Of a stretch of DNA of 43,042 nucleotides, positions 23,801 to 32,970 are shown piece after piece; position 1 is the first letter of the stretch; each line of letters begins with the position of its first letter. Position numbers and translations under genes: made by a program. The notes under the pieces are model-generated. The model was not told the origin of the DNA. It worked only from the letters and a program-made list of their open reading frames with translations, and did not search any database. The DNA is from Clostridia bacterium (lineage in GTDB: Bacteria; Bacillota; Clostridia; Christensenellales; Aristaeellaceae), in assembly GCA_017615475.1 (NCBI GenBank), contig JAGAAC010000091.1, positions 1 to 43,042 on the forward strand, given 5' to 3'.

Positions 23801-25399
23801 ATGATCCGTTTTTTATCACCGGGCTTTGCCTGGGCACTGGCCGTACCGGCCGTCATCCTGGTGCTGTATCTGCTGCGCAGGAGATTCCTGCAGCAGCAGG
23901 TTCCGTCTGTCTTTCTCTGGCGGAGAAGTATCCGGGATTACGCGGCGAACCGGCCTTTCCAGCGGCTGATGAAGAACCTGCTTCTGCCGCTGCAGATCCT
24001 GGCAGCGCTTGCCCTTGCGCTGGCTCTGATGCATCCCGCCATTCCGGGCGGGGAAGCCGGACAGACCATCCTGATTTTTGACGTATCCGGAAGCATGCAG
24101 ACGCAGACGGCAGGACGCACCCGGCTGGACAGGGCAAAGGAAGAAGCCCTGAAACTGATAGGCACCCTTCCCGCAGAGGAGAAAATCACGATCCTGGCAG
24201 CGGGAAAAGAACCGGAGCGGCTGGCCCTTTCCGCGGACCGTGAGGAAGCGGAACAGACGATTGCGTCCATCACCTGCGGAAAAGACGGCGCAGATACGGA
24301 CAAAGCCCTTTCCCTGGCGGACGCGATTGCCCGCAACACTGACAAGGATACGGGAACCAATGTCTTTATTTATTCAGATGATCTGCGCAGAAACCGGATC
24401 AGTTACCGCTCCAGCTCTTTCGCCCTGTCAATTGTAAATTGCGGCGCAGGAGAGGAGAACCGGTCTGTATACTCCCTGGAAGCGGAAAACGGACAGGCGT
24501 TTGCCCGGGTCGCCAATTTCGGGGAAGCCTGCCGCGTATCGCTGACCTGCGAAGCGGACGGCGTTCTTTGTGATGCCCGGGAAACGGAGATTCCCGCCGG
24601 AGAAACGGCGGGAGTCAGCTTCAGCATTCCGGAGACCGCAAAGCTGGTGCGCGTCAGCCTGCGCGAAAAGGACGCGCTGGCTGCCGACAACTCGGCGGAG
24701 GCGGCTGTAAAGCGTTCGGGAAGCAGGAAAGCGGCGGTGATGTCAGACAGCCTGTTCCTGGAAAGCGCACTGAAGGTCCGCCCGGAACTGACCGTTATGC
24801 GGACGGAAGAGTCAGCGCTTTCCTCCACGGAAGCGGATCTGTATATTCTCGGAACTTCCCCGCTGATTATTACCCGGACGCTTCCGGAAGCGGGATACGA
24901 TCCCGCGGCGACGGCTTTCGGCCCTTTCAGCTGGGAAGGGGAGACAACCGCCGTGACCGGCAGTCCCGCGGTGAGCCTGACGGAGAATCCCCTGACGAAG
25001 GGACTGACGATGAAGAATGTTTTCTTCCGCTGCATCCGGCCGGTGACCGGCGGAAAAACCGTGGCCTCCCTGGACGGGAAGCCTGTGATTGCCTGTACGG
25101 AGGGAACGGTTGTGCTGGGCTTTGACCTGCATGATTCCAACCTTCCGCTGAAATATGATTTTCCTGTGCTGATTCAGAATATCCTGGACTGGCTGCTGCC
25201 GGAAGAAACGGCCGGAGAGACGGACGCCGGCGCTCCGATGGCACTGACGGAAAGTGATGTGCGCACTGTCGCGCCGAATGATGAACCTGAAGAACTGCAG
25301 GAACGGAATGCGCAGGGACGGGAACTGACCTGGATCCTGCTGGCAGTATTCCTGCTGCTGATGCTGGCTGAAATGGGGGTGAGCCGCTATGTTGGTTGA
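23801..25399 (+). CDS. VWA-domain membrane protein, BatA-like
   Basis: 532 residues. It starts with the BatA-type N-terminus (FLSPGFAWALAVPAVILVLYLL) and has a second helix near 60-80. A von Willebrand A domain follows, with an intact MIDAS motif DVSGSM near residues 91-96. The middle is an extracytoplasmic Ig-like and GATase-like region. A C-terminal helix ends the protein (WILLAVFLLLMLAEMGV, near 509-525). Bat-type proteins bind metal through MIDAS and work with MoxR at the membrane. The next VWA gene starts 11 nt before this one ends, so the two are translationally coupled and may form a heterocomplex. The 86-nt gap before it contains an AT-rich tract. Confidence 0.88.
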   Translation: MIRFLSPGFAWALAVPAVILVLYLLRRRFLQQQVPSVFLWRRSIRDYAANRPFQRLMKNLLLPLQILAALALALALMHPAIPGGEAGQTILIFDVSGSMQTQTAGRTRLDRAKEEALKLIGTLPAEEKITILAAGKEPERLALSADREEAEQTIASITCGKDGADTDKALSLADAIARNTDKDTGTNVFIYSDDLRRNRISYRSSSFALSIVNCGAGEENRSVYSLEAENGQAFARVANFGEACRVSLTCEADGVLCDARETEIPAGETAGVSFSIPETAKLVRVSLREKDALAADNSAEAAVKRSGSRKAAVMSDSLFLESALKVRPELTVMRTEESALSSTEADLYILGTSPLIITRTLPEAGYDPAATAFGPFSWEGETTAVTGSPAVSLTENPLTKGLTMKNVFFRCIRPVTGGKTVASLDGKPVIACTEGTVVLGFDLHDSNLPLKYDFPVLIQNILDWLLPEETAGETDAGAPMALTESDVRTVAPNDEPEELQERNAQGRELTWILLAVFLLLMLAEMGVSRYVG

Positions 25400-28031
25400 G
25401 TTTATGCATCCCCTGCGCCTGCTGGCTTTCCCTGTGTGCGCGGCCATCATCCTTGTTCTCTGCCTGCTGCGGAAAAGCAGGTCCAGGAAGGAACGGATCT
25501 CCCATGTGCTCCGGCACATTATCATTGCCCTGACCGTTGCGGCACTGGCCGGAATGAGCCTGCTGACCGCCAGTCCGGACCGGACCGCTTTCCTGCTGGT
25601 GGATGTGTCTGCTTCCGTTGATGAGGAAGAAACGCTCCGCCTGGCCAGGGAAGCGCTGGAAGCATCCGGCGACAGGCAGACAGGCGTGATTGCCTTTGGC
25701 AGGGAAGCTGCCCTGGAACGCTCCCTGAGCCAGAAGACACCGCTGGGGGAACTGTCTGTGCGGATCAATCCTTCGGGAAGTGACCTGAACAGCGCCCTGC
25801 AGCTTGCTTCCGCCCTGCTTCCGACTGATTCCAACGGCGGTATCGCAGTGATCAGCGACGGCCGGGTTACCGGTGAGGACAGCTTCTTCATCTCCGCCGG
25901 CGGCCTGCCCGTGAACGTGCTGAAAACGGAATCCCGCAGCGGTGCGGACGCGCAGGTGACGGAAATTTCAGTACCGTCCTCTCTCTATACAGGACAGAAA
26001 TATACAGCCATTGTGACCGTGCACGCGAACACTGCCGGTGAAGCTACCCTGCTGCTGACCCGCGACAGGGATGATGCGCAGACCCGTAAGGTCACGCTGC
26101 GGAAGGGTGAGAACACCTTTGCCTTTGACGCTGTGGCAGGAAATGCCGGTGTCAGCACCGTGGAGGTCCAGGTGCTTATGACGGGCGATACCGTGCCTGC
26201 CAATGATACCGGGGCGGCCTATACCGTTATCACAGGGGAACCTTCTGTGCTTATCGCGGAAGGCCAGAGCGGCGCTGCAGGCAACCTGAACCGGATGCTG
26301 CAGGCTGCCGGGATGCAGACGGAAGTCCTTCCGGCATCCATGCTGCCTAACAAGGCTGCGGACCTGACGGCTTACCATGCTGCAGTGCTGGTGAACGTGG
26401 ATGCGGAACAGCTGGACGAGGGACAGATCGCGGCCCTTGATTCCGCGGCAAAAGAACTGGGAGTCGGCGTTGCTGTTTTCGGCGGTGACTCCAGCTATGC
26501 CCTTGGCGGATACAGGGGCAGCTCCCTGGAGAATATGCTGCCGGTTACCATTGACGTCAGAAACAAGACGGAACTGCCGACCACCGCGCTGGTACTGGCT
26601 ATCGACAAGTCCGGATCCATGATGGACGGATCTTACGGCGTGACCCGCCTGCAGCTGGCCAGGGAAGCGGCCTGTGCTGCCCTGGAAGTACTGAACGAGC
26701 GGGACCAGGCCGGTGTAATCGCTTTTGACGATGCCGCAAAATGGGTGGTTCCGATGGAACAGGTGACAGACGTTGCCGCCATGCAGGAACAGGTAGCCAC
26801 CATCCGGCTGGGCGGAGGAACCGCTTTCTATTCCCCGCTGACGATGGCTTATGAGGCGCTCAAAAACGTTGACGCACAGTATAAGCATGTTATCTTCCTG
26901 ACGGACGGTGAAGCCGGGGATACCGGCTATATGGATGTTGTCCGGAAGATGGGAGGCAGCGGAATCACCGTGACCACCGTCGCGGTAGGCGACGGCGCGG
27001 ACTATAAAGGCCTGTCCAAAATGGCGGAAATCGGCAACGGGCGGATGTATGCAGCAGGTCCCTTTGACAGCCTGCCGAAGATTTTTACCAAGGAAACCAT
27101 GATGATTGCCGGCGCCTATGTACAGAACCGGACTTTTACCCCGGTGGTAACGGACAGCACCATGACAGATTTTCCGGGCTTCCCGGAACTGGGCGGCTAC
27201 CTGGCGGTGACGGAAAAGCCGCTGGCCACGGTATGCCTGTGCAGCGACCGGAAGGATCCGCTGCTTGCCTGGTGGCAGTACGGCGCGGGCAAGGTGCTCA
27301 GCTGGACCAGTGATGTGCAGGGCGGCTGGAGTTCGGCCTTTCTCAGCTGGGACAGGGCCGCGGAGTTTTTCGCCGGGATGATTTCCTTTATCCTGCCCGA
27401 TCGGAACGGAAACGGGGAGATGACCCTGGAAGACGGATGCCTGAGCTGGGAAACGGACGCTCCGGAGGAAGCCGCCGCGGCTTCCGCGGCGCTGATCCGT
27501 CCGGACGGAACCAAAGAAACCATCCGGCTGGAACGGGTTTCCGAAAACCGTTTCGAGGGAACCGCGGATACATCCCTTTCCGGCGCCTACGCCATCCGGA
27601 TTGAGATGGAGGACGGTAAAGGCAAAGTGCTGCAAACCGCGGACGGCGGAGATGTGGTCTCCTGGACAGCCGAATATGACCAGCGGCGGGAAGATACAGG
27701 CGCGCTTGAAACACTGGCGAAGGAAACCGGCGGAAAAGCCTGCAAAACCGCGCGGGAACTGCTGGAATTCCCGGATACGGCTGCGCGGAAACGGACAGAC
27801 CTGACCAACCTGCTTGCGGGACTGGCGCTGCTGCTGTTCCTGTTTGACGTGGCCCAGCGGCGGCTGGACCTTTTCAGGGAACCTGTGAAGGCGGATAAGA
27901 AGGAAGAGGCAAAGCCTCAGGCTGACAAGGAGAAAAAACCGCAGAAGCCGGCAAAGAAGAAGCCTGAAAGCGACGGCCCAAGCGCGGCTGACCTGCTCTG
28001 GCAGCAGATGAAAGATAAAAAGAAACTGTAA
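25389..28031 (+). CDS. Large membrane protein with two VWA-like domains
   Basis: 880 residues. Membrane helices lie near 11-28 and 43-62. A first VWA-like domain has a degenerate MIDAS DVSASV near residues 76-81. A GATase-like stretch (about 290-380) with VFGGDSSYALGGYRGS follows. A second VWA domain has the full MIDAS motif DKSGSM near 404-409 and TDGEAG near 510. A membrane helix (LLAGLALLLFLFDVA, near 814-828) leads into a Lys/Glu/Pro-rich cytoplasmic tail of about 45 residues ending in LLWQQMKDKKKL. Two VWA domains with unequal MIDAS motifs in one chain suggest that only the second binds metal strongly. It is the last gene of the operon; no terminator is visible before the next promoter. 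Confidence 0.86.
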   Translation: MLVEFMHPLRLLAFPVCAAIILVLCLLRKSRSRKERISHVLRHIIIALTVAALAGMSLLTASPDRTAFLLVDVSASVDEEETLRLAREALEASGDRQTGVIAFGREAALERSLSQKTPLGELSVRINPSGSDLNSALQLASALLPTDSNGGIAVISDGRVTGEDSFFISAGGLPVNVLKTESRSGADAQVTEISVPSSLYTGQKYTAIVTVHANTAGEATLLLTRDRDDAQTRKVTLRKGENTFAFDAVAGNAGVSTVEVQVLMTGDTVPANDTGAAYTVITGEPSVLIAEGQSGAAGNLNRMLQAAGMQTEVLPASMLPNKAADLTAYHAAVLVNVDAEQLDEGQIAALDSAAKELGVGVAVFGGDSSYALGGYRGSSLENMLPVTIDVRNKTELPTTALVLAIDKSGSMMDGSYGVTRLQLAREAACAALEVLNERDQAGVIAFDDAAKWVVPMEQVTDVAAMQEQVATIRLGGGTAFYSPLTMAYEALKNVDAQYKHVIFLTDGEAGDTGYMDVVRKMGGSGITVTTVAVGDGADYKGLSKMAEIGNGRMYAAGPFDSLPKIFTKETMMIAGAYVQNRTFTPVVTDSTMTDFPGFPELGGYLAVTEKPLATVCLCSDRKDPLLAWWQYGAGKVLSWTSDVQGGWSSAFLSWDRAAEFFAGMISFILPDRNGNGEMTLEDGCLSWETDAPEEAAAASAALIRPDGTKETIRLERVSENRFEGTADTSLSGAYAIRIEMEDGKGKVLQTADGGDVVSWTAEYDQRREDTGALETLAKETGGKACKTARELLEFPDTAARKRTDLTNLLAGLALLLFLFDVAQRRLDLFREPVKADKKEEAKPQADKEKKPQKPAKKKPESDGPSAADLLWQQMKDKKKL

Positions 28032-28048
28032 AGAGTATTTAATCCGGT

Positions 28049-28077
28049 TTGCATCTGATCTGAAACAACTGTATACT
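28049..28077 (+). promoter_or_regulatory. Promoter of the SUV3-like helicase gene
   Basis: TTGCAT (28049-28054) and TATACT (28072-28077) with a 17-nt spacer, about 30 nt before the ATG. Read-through from the upstream operon remains possible because I see no terminator. Confidence 0.65.
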
Positions 28078-28111
28078 GATAGCAGAAGAATCCGAAGGGA
28101 ATGATACCGCT

Positions 28112-30487
28112 ATGAACCGTTCTGACAGGAGCGCCCTGGAAGCCTATATACAGGCACTGCTGCCCGAACGGGAACGGTACCTGTATCAGCACACGCTGAA
28201 CAAGGTGCGGGTGATCACCCGCAGCATGAAACCGCCGGAAAAAGAAGCCTATCTGCAAAGTGAAGCATTCCAGAATACCCTGCGCCAGTTGCAGCGGCGG
28301 GACAGGATATGGCAGGGCCTGCTCCGCGGGGAGCTGGTGCTGTCCGGGGACGAGGCGGAGTTTAACCGCCTGTCCGGACTGATCGCGGCGGAACTGCGGG
28401 AGGGACATAGGGTGGACCTGGCTTTCCTGCGCACCGTGGAAAAGAGCAAGGTCTCCCTGGAAAAGGCTTATGAGGCGCTGCGGATTATCCGGGAGGGGGC
28501 CCTTCGGCAGTGGTTTGACGACGAAATGGGACAGCTGACTGCCCGGGCGGAAAACCGGGTGGTGCTGTGGATGAGAACCGGGGATCACGGGGCGCGACTC
28601 AAAGAAGAAGATGAGGAACGCTCCGTTGTCCGGCGGGTGATGGATAAGGAATTTCCGGGCGGCCTGACGCCCAAGGCGGTGGACAGGGCTTTCCGGCCGG
28701 GTTCGCTCTGCGGTTTCCTGCGCGCGGAAGGGGCGAAGGCTTTCCCGGAACTGAATGCCTGCAGAAATGTCCGGCTGCCCTCCGGGGAAACCGTGGCTTC
28801 CGCGGTACGCCGGGAAGCAGACCGGGGCGGACGGCTTGTTTTCAACGCGCTTGAAAAGAAATTTTCCCGGGAACGGATCCGGAAGCTGCTGGGAAAGAAC
28901 GCCGGCCTGATCCGCCTGCAGAAGAAGGCGGACGCTGTTTATGAACGGGAGAAACGGATCCGGGCGGCCTTGCTGGACGCGATTCCGGAACACTACCGGG
29001 ATCTGTATCCGCTGGCAAGGCAGATGCACAGGCATTTTTACCTGCACCTCGGGCCGACGAATTCCGGTAAAACCTATGAAGGAATCCAGCGGCTCCACGG
29101 CGCACGGTGCGGCCTGTATCTCGGGCCGCTGAGGCTGCTGGCCGCGGAACAGTTTGAAGCACTGAATATCGCGGATGTGCCGTGTTCACTGGTCACAGGG
29201 GAGGAACAGATCCGGGTGCCTTTCAGCCGGGTGCAGTCTTCCACGGTGGAAATGGCAGATCTGCAGACACATTATGACGTCGCGGTGATCGATGAGTGCC
29301 AGATGATCGCGGACCGGGACCGGGGAGGCGCCTGGACGGCGGCTATCCTGGGCCTGTGCGCGGACGAGATCCATGCCTGCGCGTCACAGGACGCCGAAGC
29401 GCTGCTGACACGGATTATTGAAGACTGCGGAGATGAGCTGACCATCATCCGGCATGAACGGATGACGCCGCTTGAAGTGGAAAAGGAAGGATTCCAGTTC
29501 CCCTCCTCCGTCCGTCCGGGAGACGCGCTGATCGTGTTTTCCAAGGCCCGGGTTCACGCGGTGGCCGCGGAACTGAAAACCAGGGGATACAAGGTATCCC
29601 TGATTTACGGCGCACTGCCGCCGGATGTCCGCAGGAACCAGGCGGACCGTTTCCATCGGGGAGATACGGAGGTTGTGGTTTCCACGGATGCCATTGCCAT
29701 GGGCATGAACCTGCCGATCCAGCGGGTGGTGTTCCTGGAATCGGAAAAGTATGACGGGGATATCACACGGCTGCTGACGGATTCTGAAATCAAACAGATT
29801 GCCGGACGGGCCGGCCGCTACGGAAAGTATGAGATCGGCTATGTAAACGCGTTCGGTTTCCGGCAGGAAGTGGCCCGGGCCATGGCCCGTCCGCTGCTGC
29901 CGCTGACGGAAGGTGTTATCGGTTTTCCGGAATCCCTGCTGGGTATTCCGCTGCCGCTGACAGGCATTCTGGACCAGTGGATCCGCATGCAGGACAAGGG
30001 ATGTTTTTCCAAGGCATCCACAGTCCGGATGGCGGAACTGGCCGCCATGATGGAAACACCCAAGACGGACAGAAGGCTGCTCTACCGTTTCCTGTGCATT
30101 CCCTTTGATGAAAAGGATCCCGACCTGCTTTTCCGCTGGAAGGCCATGTACCACGCTGAATGCCGCGGGGAACACATTGACGTGATGCCGGAGATGCCGG
30201 AAATTGTGGAGCCGGAAAGCTGCACAATCCGTATGCTGGACGGGCTGGAGGCGGACTACCGGCGCTGCGACCTGTATTATAACTATACGCGGCTGTTCCT
30301 GCCGGAACCCGATACACTGCTGGCTGAGATCCAACGCCGCAAAGACCTGATTTCCCAGGGAATTGTGCACATCCTGTCCACCCAGAAGCTGCAGCAGCGC
30401 ACCTGCCCCTCCTGCAAGCGGCACCTGCCCTGGAACTGGCCCTACCGGATCTGCGACAGCTGCTACGGGCGCGGACGCCGCTGGTAA
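28112..30487 (+). CDS. SUV3-like ATP-dependent RNA helicase with C-terminal zinc motif
   Basis: 791 residues. The first 300 are mostly helical and unlike standard DEAD-box enzymes. Motif I is GPTNSGKT near residues 313-320, the exact form found in SUV3. Motif II is DECQM near 393-397. Motif V region TDAIAMGMNLPIQRVVF and motif VI QIAGRAGRYG (near 560-570) are also SUV3-like. After a winged or helical C-terminal region, CPSC and CDSC near 766-784 form a putative zinc site. In mitochondria SUV3 unwinds RNA for the degradosome; a role in RNA turnover here is inference. GAAGGGA precedes the ATG. No nuclease gene is adjacent. Confidence 0.85.
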   Translation: MNRSDRSALEAYIQALLPERERYLYQHTLNKVRVITRSMKPPEKEAYLQSEAFQNTLRQLQRRDRIWQGLLRGELVLSGDEAEFNRLSGLIAAELREGHRVDLAFLRTVEKSKVSLEKAYEALRIIREGALRQWFDDEMGQLTARAENRVVLWMRTGDHGARLKEEDEERSVVRRVMDKEFPGGLTPKAVDRAFRPGSLCGFLRAEGAKAFPELNACRNVRLPSGETVASAVRREADRGGRLVFNALEKKFSRERIRKLLGKNAGLIRLQKKADAVYEREKRIRAALLDAIPEHYRDLYPLARQMHRHFYLHLGPTNSGKTYEGIQRLHGARCGLYLGPLRLLAAEQFEALNIADVPCSLVTGEEQIRVPFSRVQSSTVEMADLQTHYDVAVIDECQMIADRDRGGAWTAAILGLCADEIHACASQDAEALLTRIIEDCGDELTIIRHERMTPLEVEKEGFQFPSSVRPGDALIVFSKARVHAVAAELKTRGYKVSLIYGALPPDVRRNQADRFHRGDTEVVVSTDAIAMGMNLPIQRVVFLESEKYDGDITRLLTDSEIKQIAGRAGRYGKYEIGYVNAFGFRQEVARAMARPLLPLTEGVIGFPESLLGIPLPLTGILDQWIRMQDKGCFSKASTVRMAELAAMMETPKTDRRLLYRFLCIPFDEKDPDLLFRWKAMYHAECRGEHIDVMPEMPEIVEPESCTIRMLDGLEADYRRCDLYYNYTRLFLPEPDTLLAEIQRRKDLISQGIVHILSTQKLQQRTCPSCKRHLPWNWPYRICDSCYGRGRRW

Positions 30488-30544
30488 ACGAAAATTGATA
30501 CTGACAGTATAATTAATGATATCCCTGATTCTACGGGTTGTATA

Positions 30545-30573
30545 TTCCGTTCCTCCTCCGGACGGAGTATAAT
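30545..30573 (+). promoter_or_regulatory. Probable promoter of the MBL-fold/tldD/tldE unit
   Basis: TATAAT (30568-30573) is consensus; the -35 is TTCCGT (30545-30550) at 17 nt spacing. TTGTAT at 30538 is better in sequence but too distant (24 nt). Confidence 0.55.
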
Positions 30574-30637
30574 AGGTACGCTTGAAAACAGACTGATTAT
30601 GTCTGAAAAACAGAACAGGAATAACGGAGGGTCAGAA

Positions 30638-31540
30638 ATGAAGAAAACAATCCCCTTTTTCAAAGCGGAGGAGATTGCGGAAAAAAGCTGGATGATCAAA
30701 AACGCGTTCGTGGATAATTCCTATGCCATCTGCTACCTGGTGGAAGGAGAAAACTGCGCGCTGCTGATTGATTCGATTATCGGTATGGGAAACCTGAAGG
30801 CTTTCTGCGAAACGCTGACAGACAAGCCGATCCGCGTTGTCAACACACACTCCCATTCAGATCATGTGGGCGGAAACTTCCACTTTGACCACTGCTACCT
30901 TCATCACCGGGACATCGCTTCCTTCCAGAAATGCATCGGTGTCAAAAAAGAACAGGTGGTTGAGCTGGCGAAAAAAATGGCCCTGGAGGAATACCGGGAT
31001 CTGATTGAGCCGGATGACAACTTTGCGGACTGGAATCCGATCAAAGTATTCCCGATCTATGACGGCGATGTATTCGACCTGGGAGACAGGCAGATCGAAG
31101 TGGTGGAAGCCGGCGGCCATACGGCAGGCTCGGTGGTGCTGATTGACCACAAAACCAGGATTGCCTATTCCGGTGATGCCTGCAACGGCAACACCCTGCT
31201 GGAATTCCCGGATTCACTGCCGATCCTGTCCTACATGCGGAACCTGCTGCACCTGAAGGAACACCAGCAGGAATTTGACATGATGTACGGCGGCCACGAG
31301 ATTTTTGATCCTTCCATCCTGGACGAAGCGATTGAAACGACGGCCAGGGTGCTTGCGGGAACGGATGACCGCTATGAGCGGCCCGGCATCCTGGGCGGTA
31401 CGGTGTACTATGCCGCGGCAAAAGTGAAGGACGGGTACGAACGAGCGGACGGGAAACGCTTCAACATGAGCTATGTCTCGTCACAGATTACGGGCCCGGA
31501 AGAGAAAAACCAGGTAATCAGGACAGAACAGAAAGAATAA
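30638..31540 (+). CDS. Metallo-beta-lactamase-fold hydrolase
   Basis: 300 residues. The metal-binding motif is THSHSDHVGG (H71, H73, D75, H76). A later GGHTAGS motif near residues 165-171, an Asp in YSGDAC and a Gly-Gly-His in YGGHE complete a two-metal site of the MBL superfamily. The substrate cannot be named; such enzymes cleave thioesters, lactones, phosphodiesters or other esters. I chose the ATG at 30638 because GGAGG precedes it and the family starts there; the in-frame upstream start gives a 13-residue polar extension. The gene lies 34 nt before tldD on the same strand. Confidence 0.88.
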   Translation: MKKTIPFFKAEEIAEKSWMIKNAFVDNSYAICYLVEGENCALLIDSIIGMGNLKAFCETLTDKPIRVVNTHSHSDHVGGNFHFDHCYLHHRDIASFQKCIGVKKEQVVELAKKMALEEYRDLIEPDDNFADWNPIKVFPIYDGDVFDLGDRQIEVVEAGGHTAGSVVLIDHKTRIAYSGDACNGNTLLEFPDSLPILSYMRNLLHLKEHQQEFDMMYGGHEIFDPSILDEAIETTARVLAGTDDRYERPGILGGTVYYAAAKVKDGYERADGKRFNMSYVSSQITGPEEKNQVIRTEQKE

Positions 31541-31574
31541 ACAACAGGAACTCTGAGAAAGCGAGGAAACAGGA

Positions 31575-32960
31575 ATGATGCTGGATCGCAACATTGCGGC
31601 AGAAGTGCTGGCCCGGGCGGTGAAGACCGGAGGCGATTTTGCCGAAATCTTTATGGAGGATAACACCAGTTCCAATATGACCCTGAAGTCAGACCGGATT
31701 GAATCCCTGGGGACAGCCCGGGAACACGGCGCCGGTATCCGCGTGTTTGAAGGCACCAGGGCTATCTATGTTTATACGAACGATACCAGCCGGGAAGGCC
31801 TGATGGACTGTGCGGCCCAGGCGGCGGCAGCAGTGCGTTCCGGCAAAGGGTGCACGCCGGTGGGATTCAGCCACTGGAGCACGGCCCGGGCGAACGAGAT
31901 CCGGATCCAGCCCGGTGATGCCGAAGCGGCGCTGAAAGCCGAAAAACTCCGGGCAGCCAACGCGGCGGCACGGGGAATTTCCCCTGAAATTGTGCAGGTT
32001 ACCTGCGGGTACAAGGATGTCACGCAGGATGTGCTGATCTGCAACACGGAAGGTGTGTTTGTCACCGACCGGCGGGTACGCTCCCGGCTGATGGTTTCCG
32101 CGGTGGCTTCCGACGGAAAGGAAAACCAGACGGGTTCCTGCAACCCCGGCGCCGGCATGGGATTTGAACTCTTTGATGAACGGGTTGATCCGGAGGCGTG
32201 CGGACGCCTGGCTGCTGAAAAGGCGGTTACCATGCTGCACGCGGATTCCTGCCCGGCGGGTGTATACCCGGTGGTGATCGACGGCGGCTTCGGCGGCGTT
32301 ATTTTCCATGAAGCCTGCGGCCACTCCCTGGAAGCAACTTCCGTTGCCTACGGGATCAGCGAGTTCAGCGGAAAGCTGGGACAGCAGATCGCTGCTTCCT
32401 GCGTAACCGCGGTGGATGACGGGACCATCCCCGGAGAATGGGGATCCACCCATGTGGATGATGAAGGCATGCCGACCTCCTGTCTGACGCTGATCGAGAA
32501 CGGCATCCTGGTGAACTATATGATCGACAAGCTGGGCGGCCGCCGGATGAACATGGCGCCGACCGGCAGCGGCCGCCGGGAAAGCTATCAGTGGGCACCG
32601 ACTTCCCGGATGCGCAACACCTATATCGCGGCGGGCCCGGACGATGAAGCCGAAATGATTGCCACCATGGGTACCGGCCTGTACGCCAAATCCATGGGCG
32701 GCGGCTCCGTGAACCCGGCAACGGGTGAATTCAACTTCTCCGTGGAAGAAGGCTACTGGGTGGAGGACGGAAAGATTCTCCGTCCGGTGCGCGGCGCTTC
32801 CCTGATCGGCAAGGGCGGCGAGGTCCTGATGCGGATTGACCGGGTCGGCAAAAAGATGACCATGGCCCAGGGTATGTGCGGTTCTGCCTCCGGTTCCGTA
32901 CCGGTCAATGTCGGACAGCCGATGATCCGGGTCAGCAGCATGACTGTGGGCGGAAAGTGA
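31575..32960 (+). CDS. tldD: TldD-family zinc metalloprotease subunit
   Basis: 461 residues. The zinc motif of the family is present as HEACGH (H245, E246, H250). The GRRMNMAPTGSGRRESYQ and YWVEDGKI segments are also characteristic. TldD combines with TldE (PmbA) into a barrel-shaped protease that degrades unfolded peptides; in E. coli it processes microcin B17 and CcdA. GAGGAAACAGG precedes the ATG; a second ATG follows in the next codon. TldE begins 11 nt after the stop, giving the standard two-subunit operon. Confidence 0.95.
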   Translation: MMLDRNIAAEVLARAVKTGGDFAEIFMEDNTSSNMTLKSDRIESLGTAREHGAGIRVFEGTRAIYVYTNDTSREGLMDCAAQAAAAVRSGKGCTPVGFSHWSTARANEIRIQPGDAEAALKAEKLRAANAAARGISPEIVQVTCGYKDVTQDVLICNTEGVFVTDRRVRSRLMVSAVASDGKENQTGSCNPGAGMGFELFDERVDPEACGRLAAEKAVTMLHADSCPAGVYPVVIDGGFGGVIFHEACGHSLEATSVAYGISEFSGKLGQQIAASCVTAVDDGTIPGEWGSTHVDDEGMPTSCLTLIENGILVNYMIDKLGGRRMNMAPTGSGRRESYQWAPTSRMRNTYIAAGPDDEAEMIATMGTGLYAKSMGGGSVNPATGEFNFSVEEGYWVEDGKILRPVRGASLIGKGGEVLMRIDRVGKKMTMAQGMCGSASGSVPVNVGQPMIRVSSMTVGGK

Positions 32961-32970
32961 GGGTGAAAAC

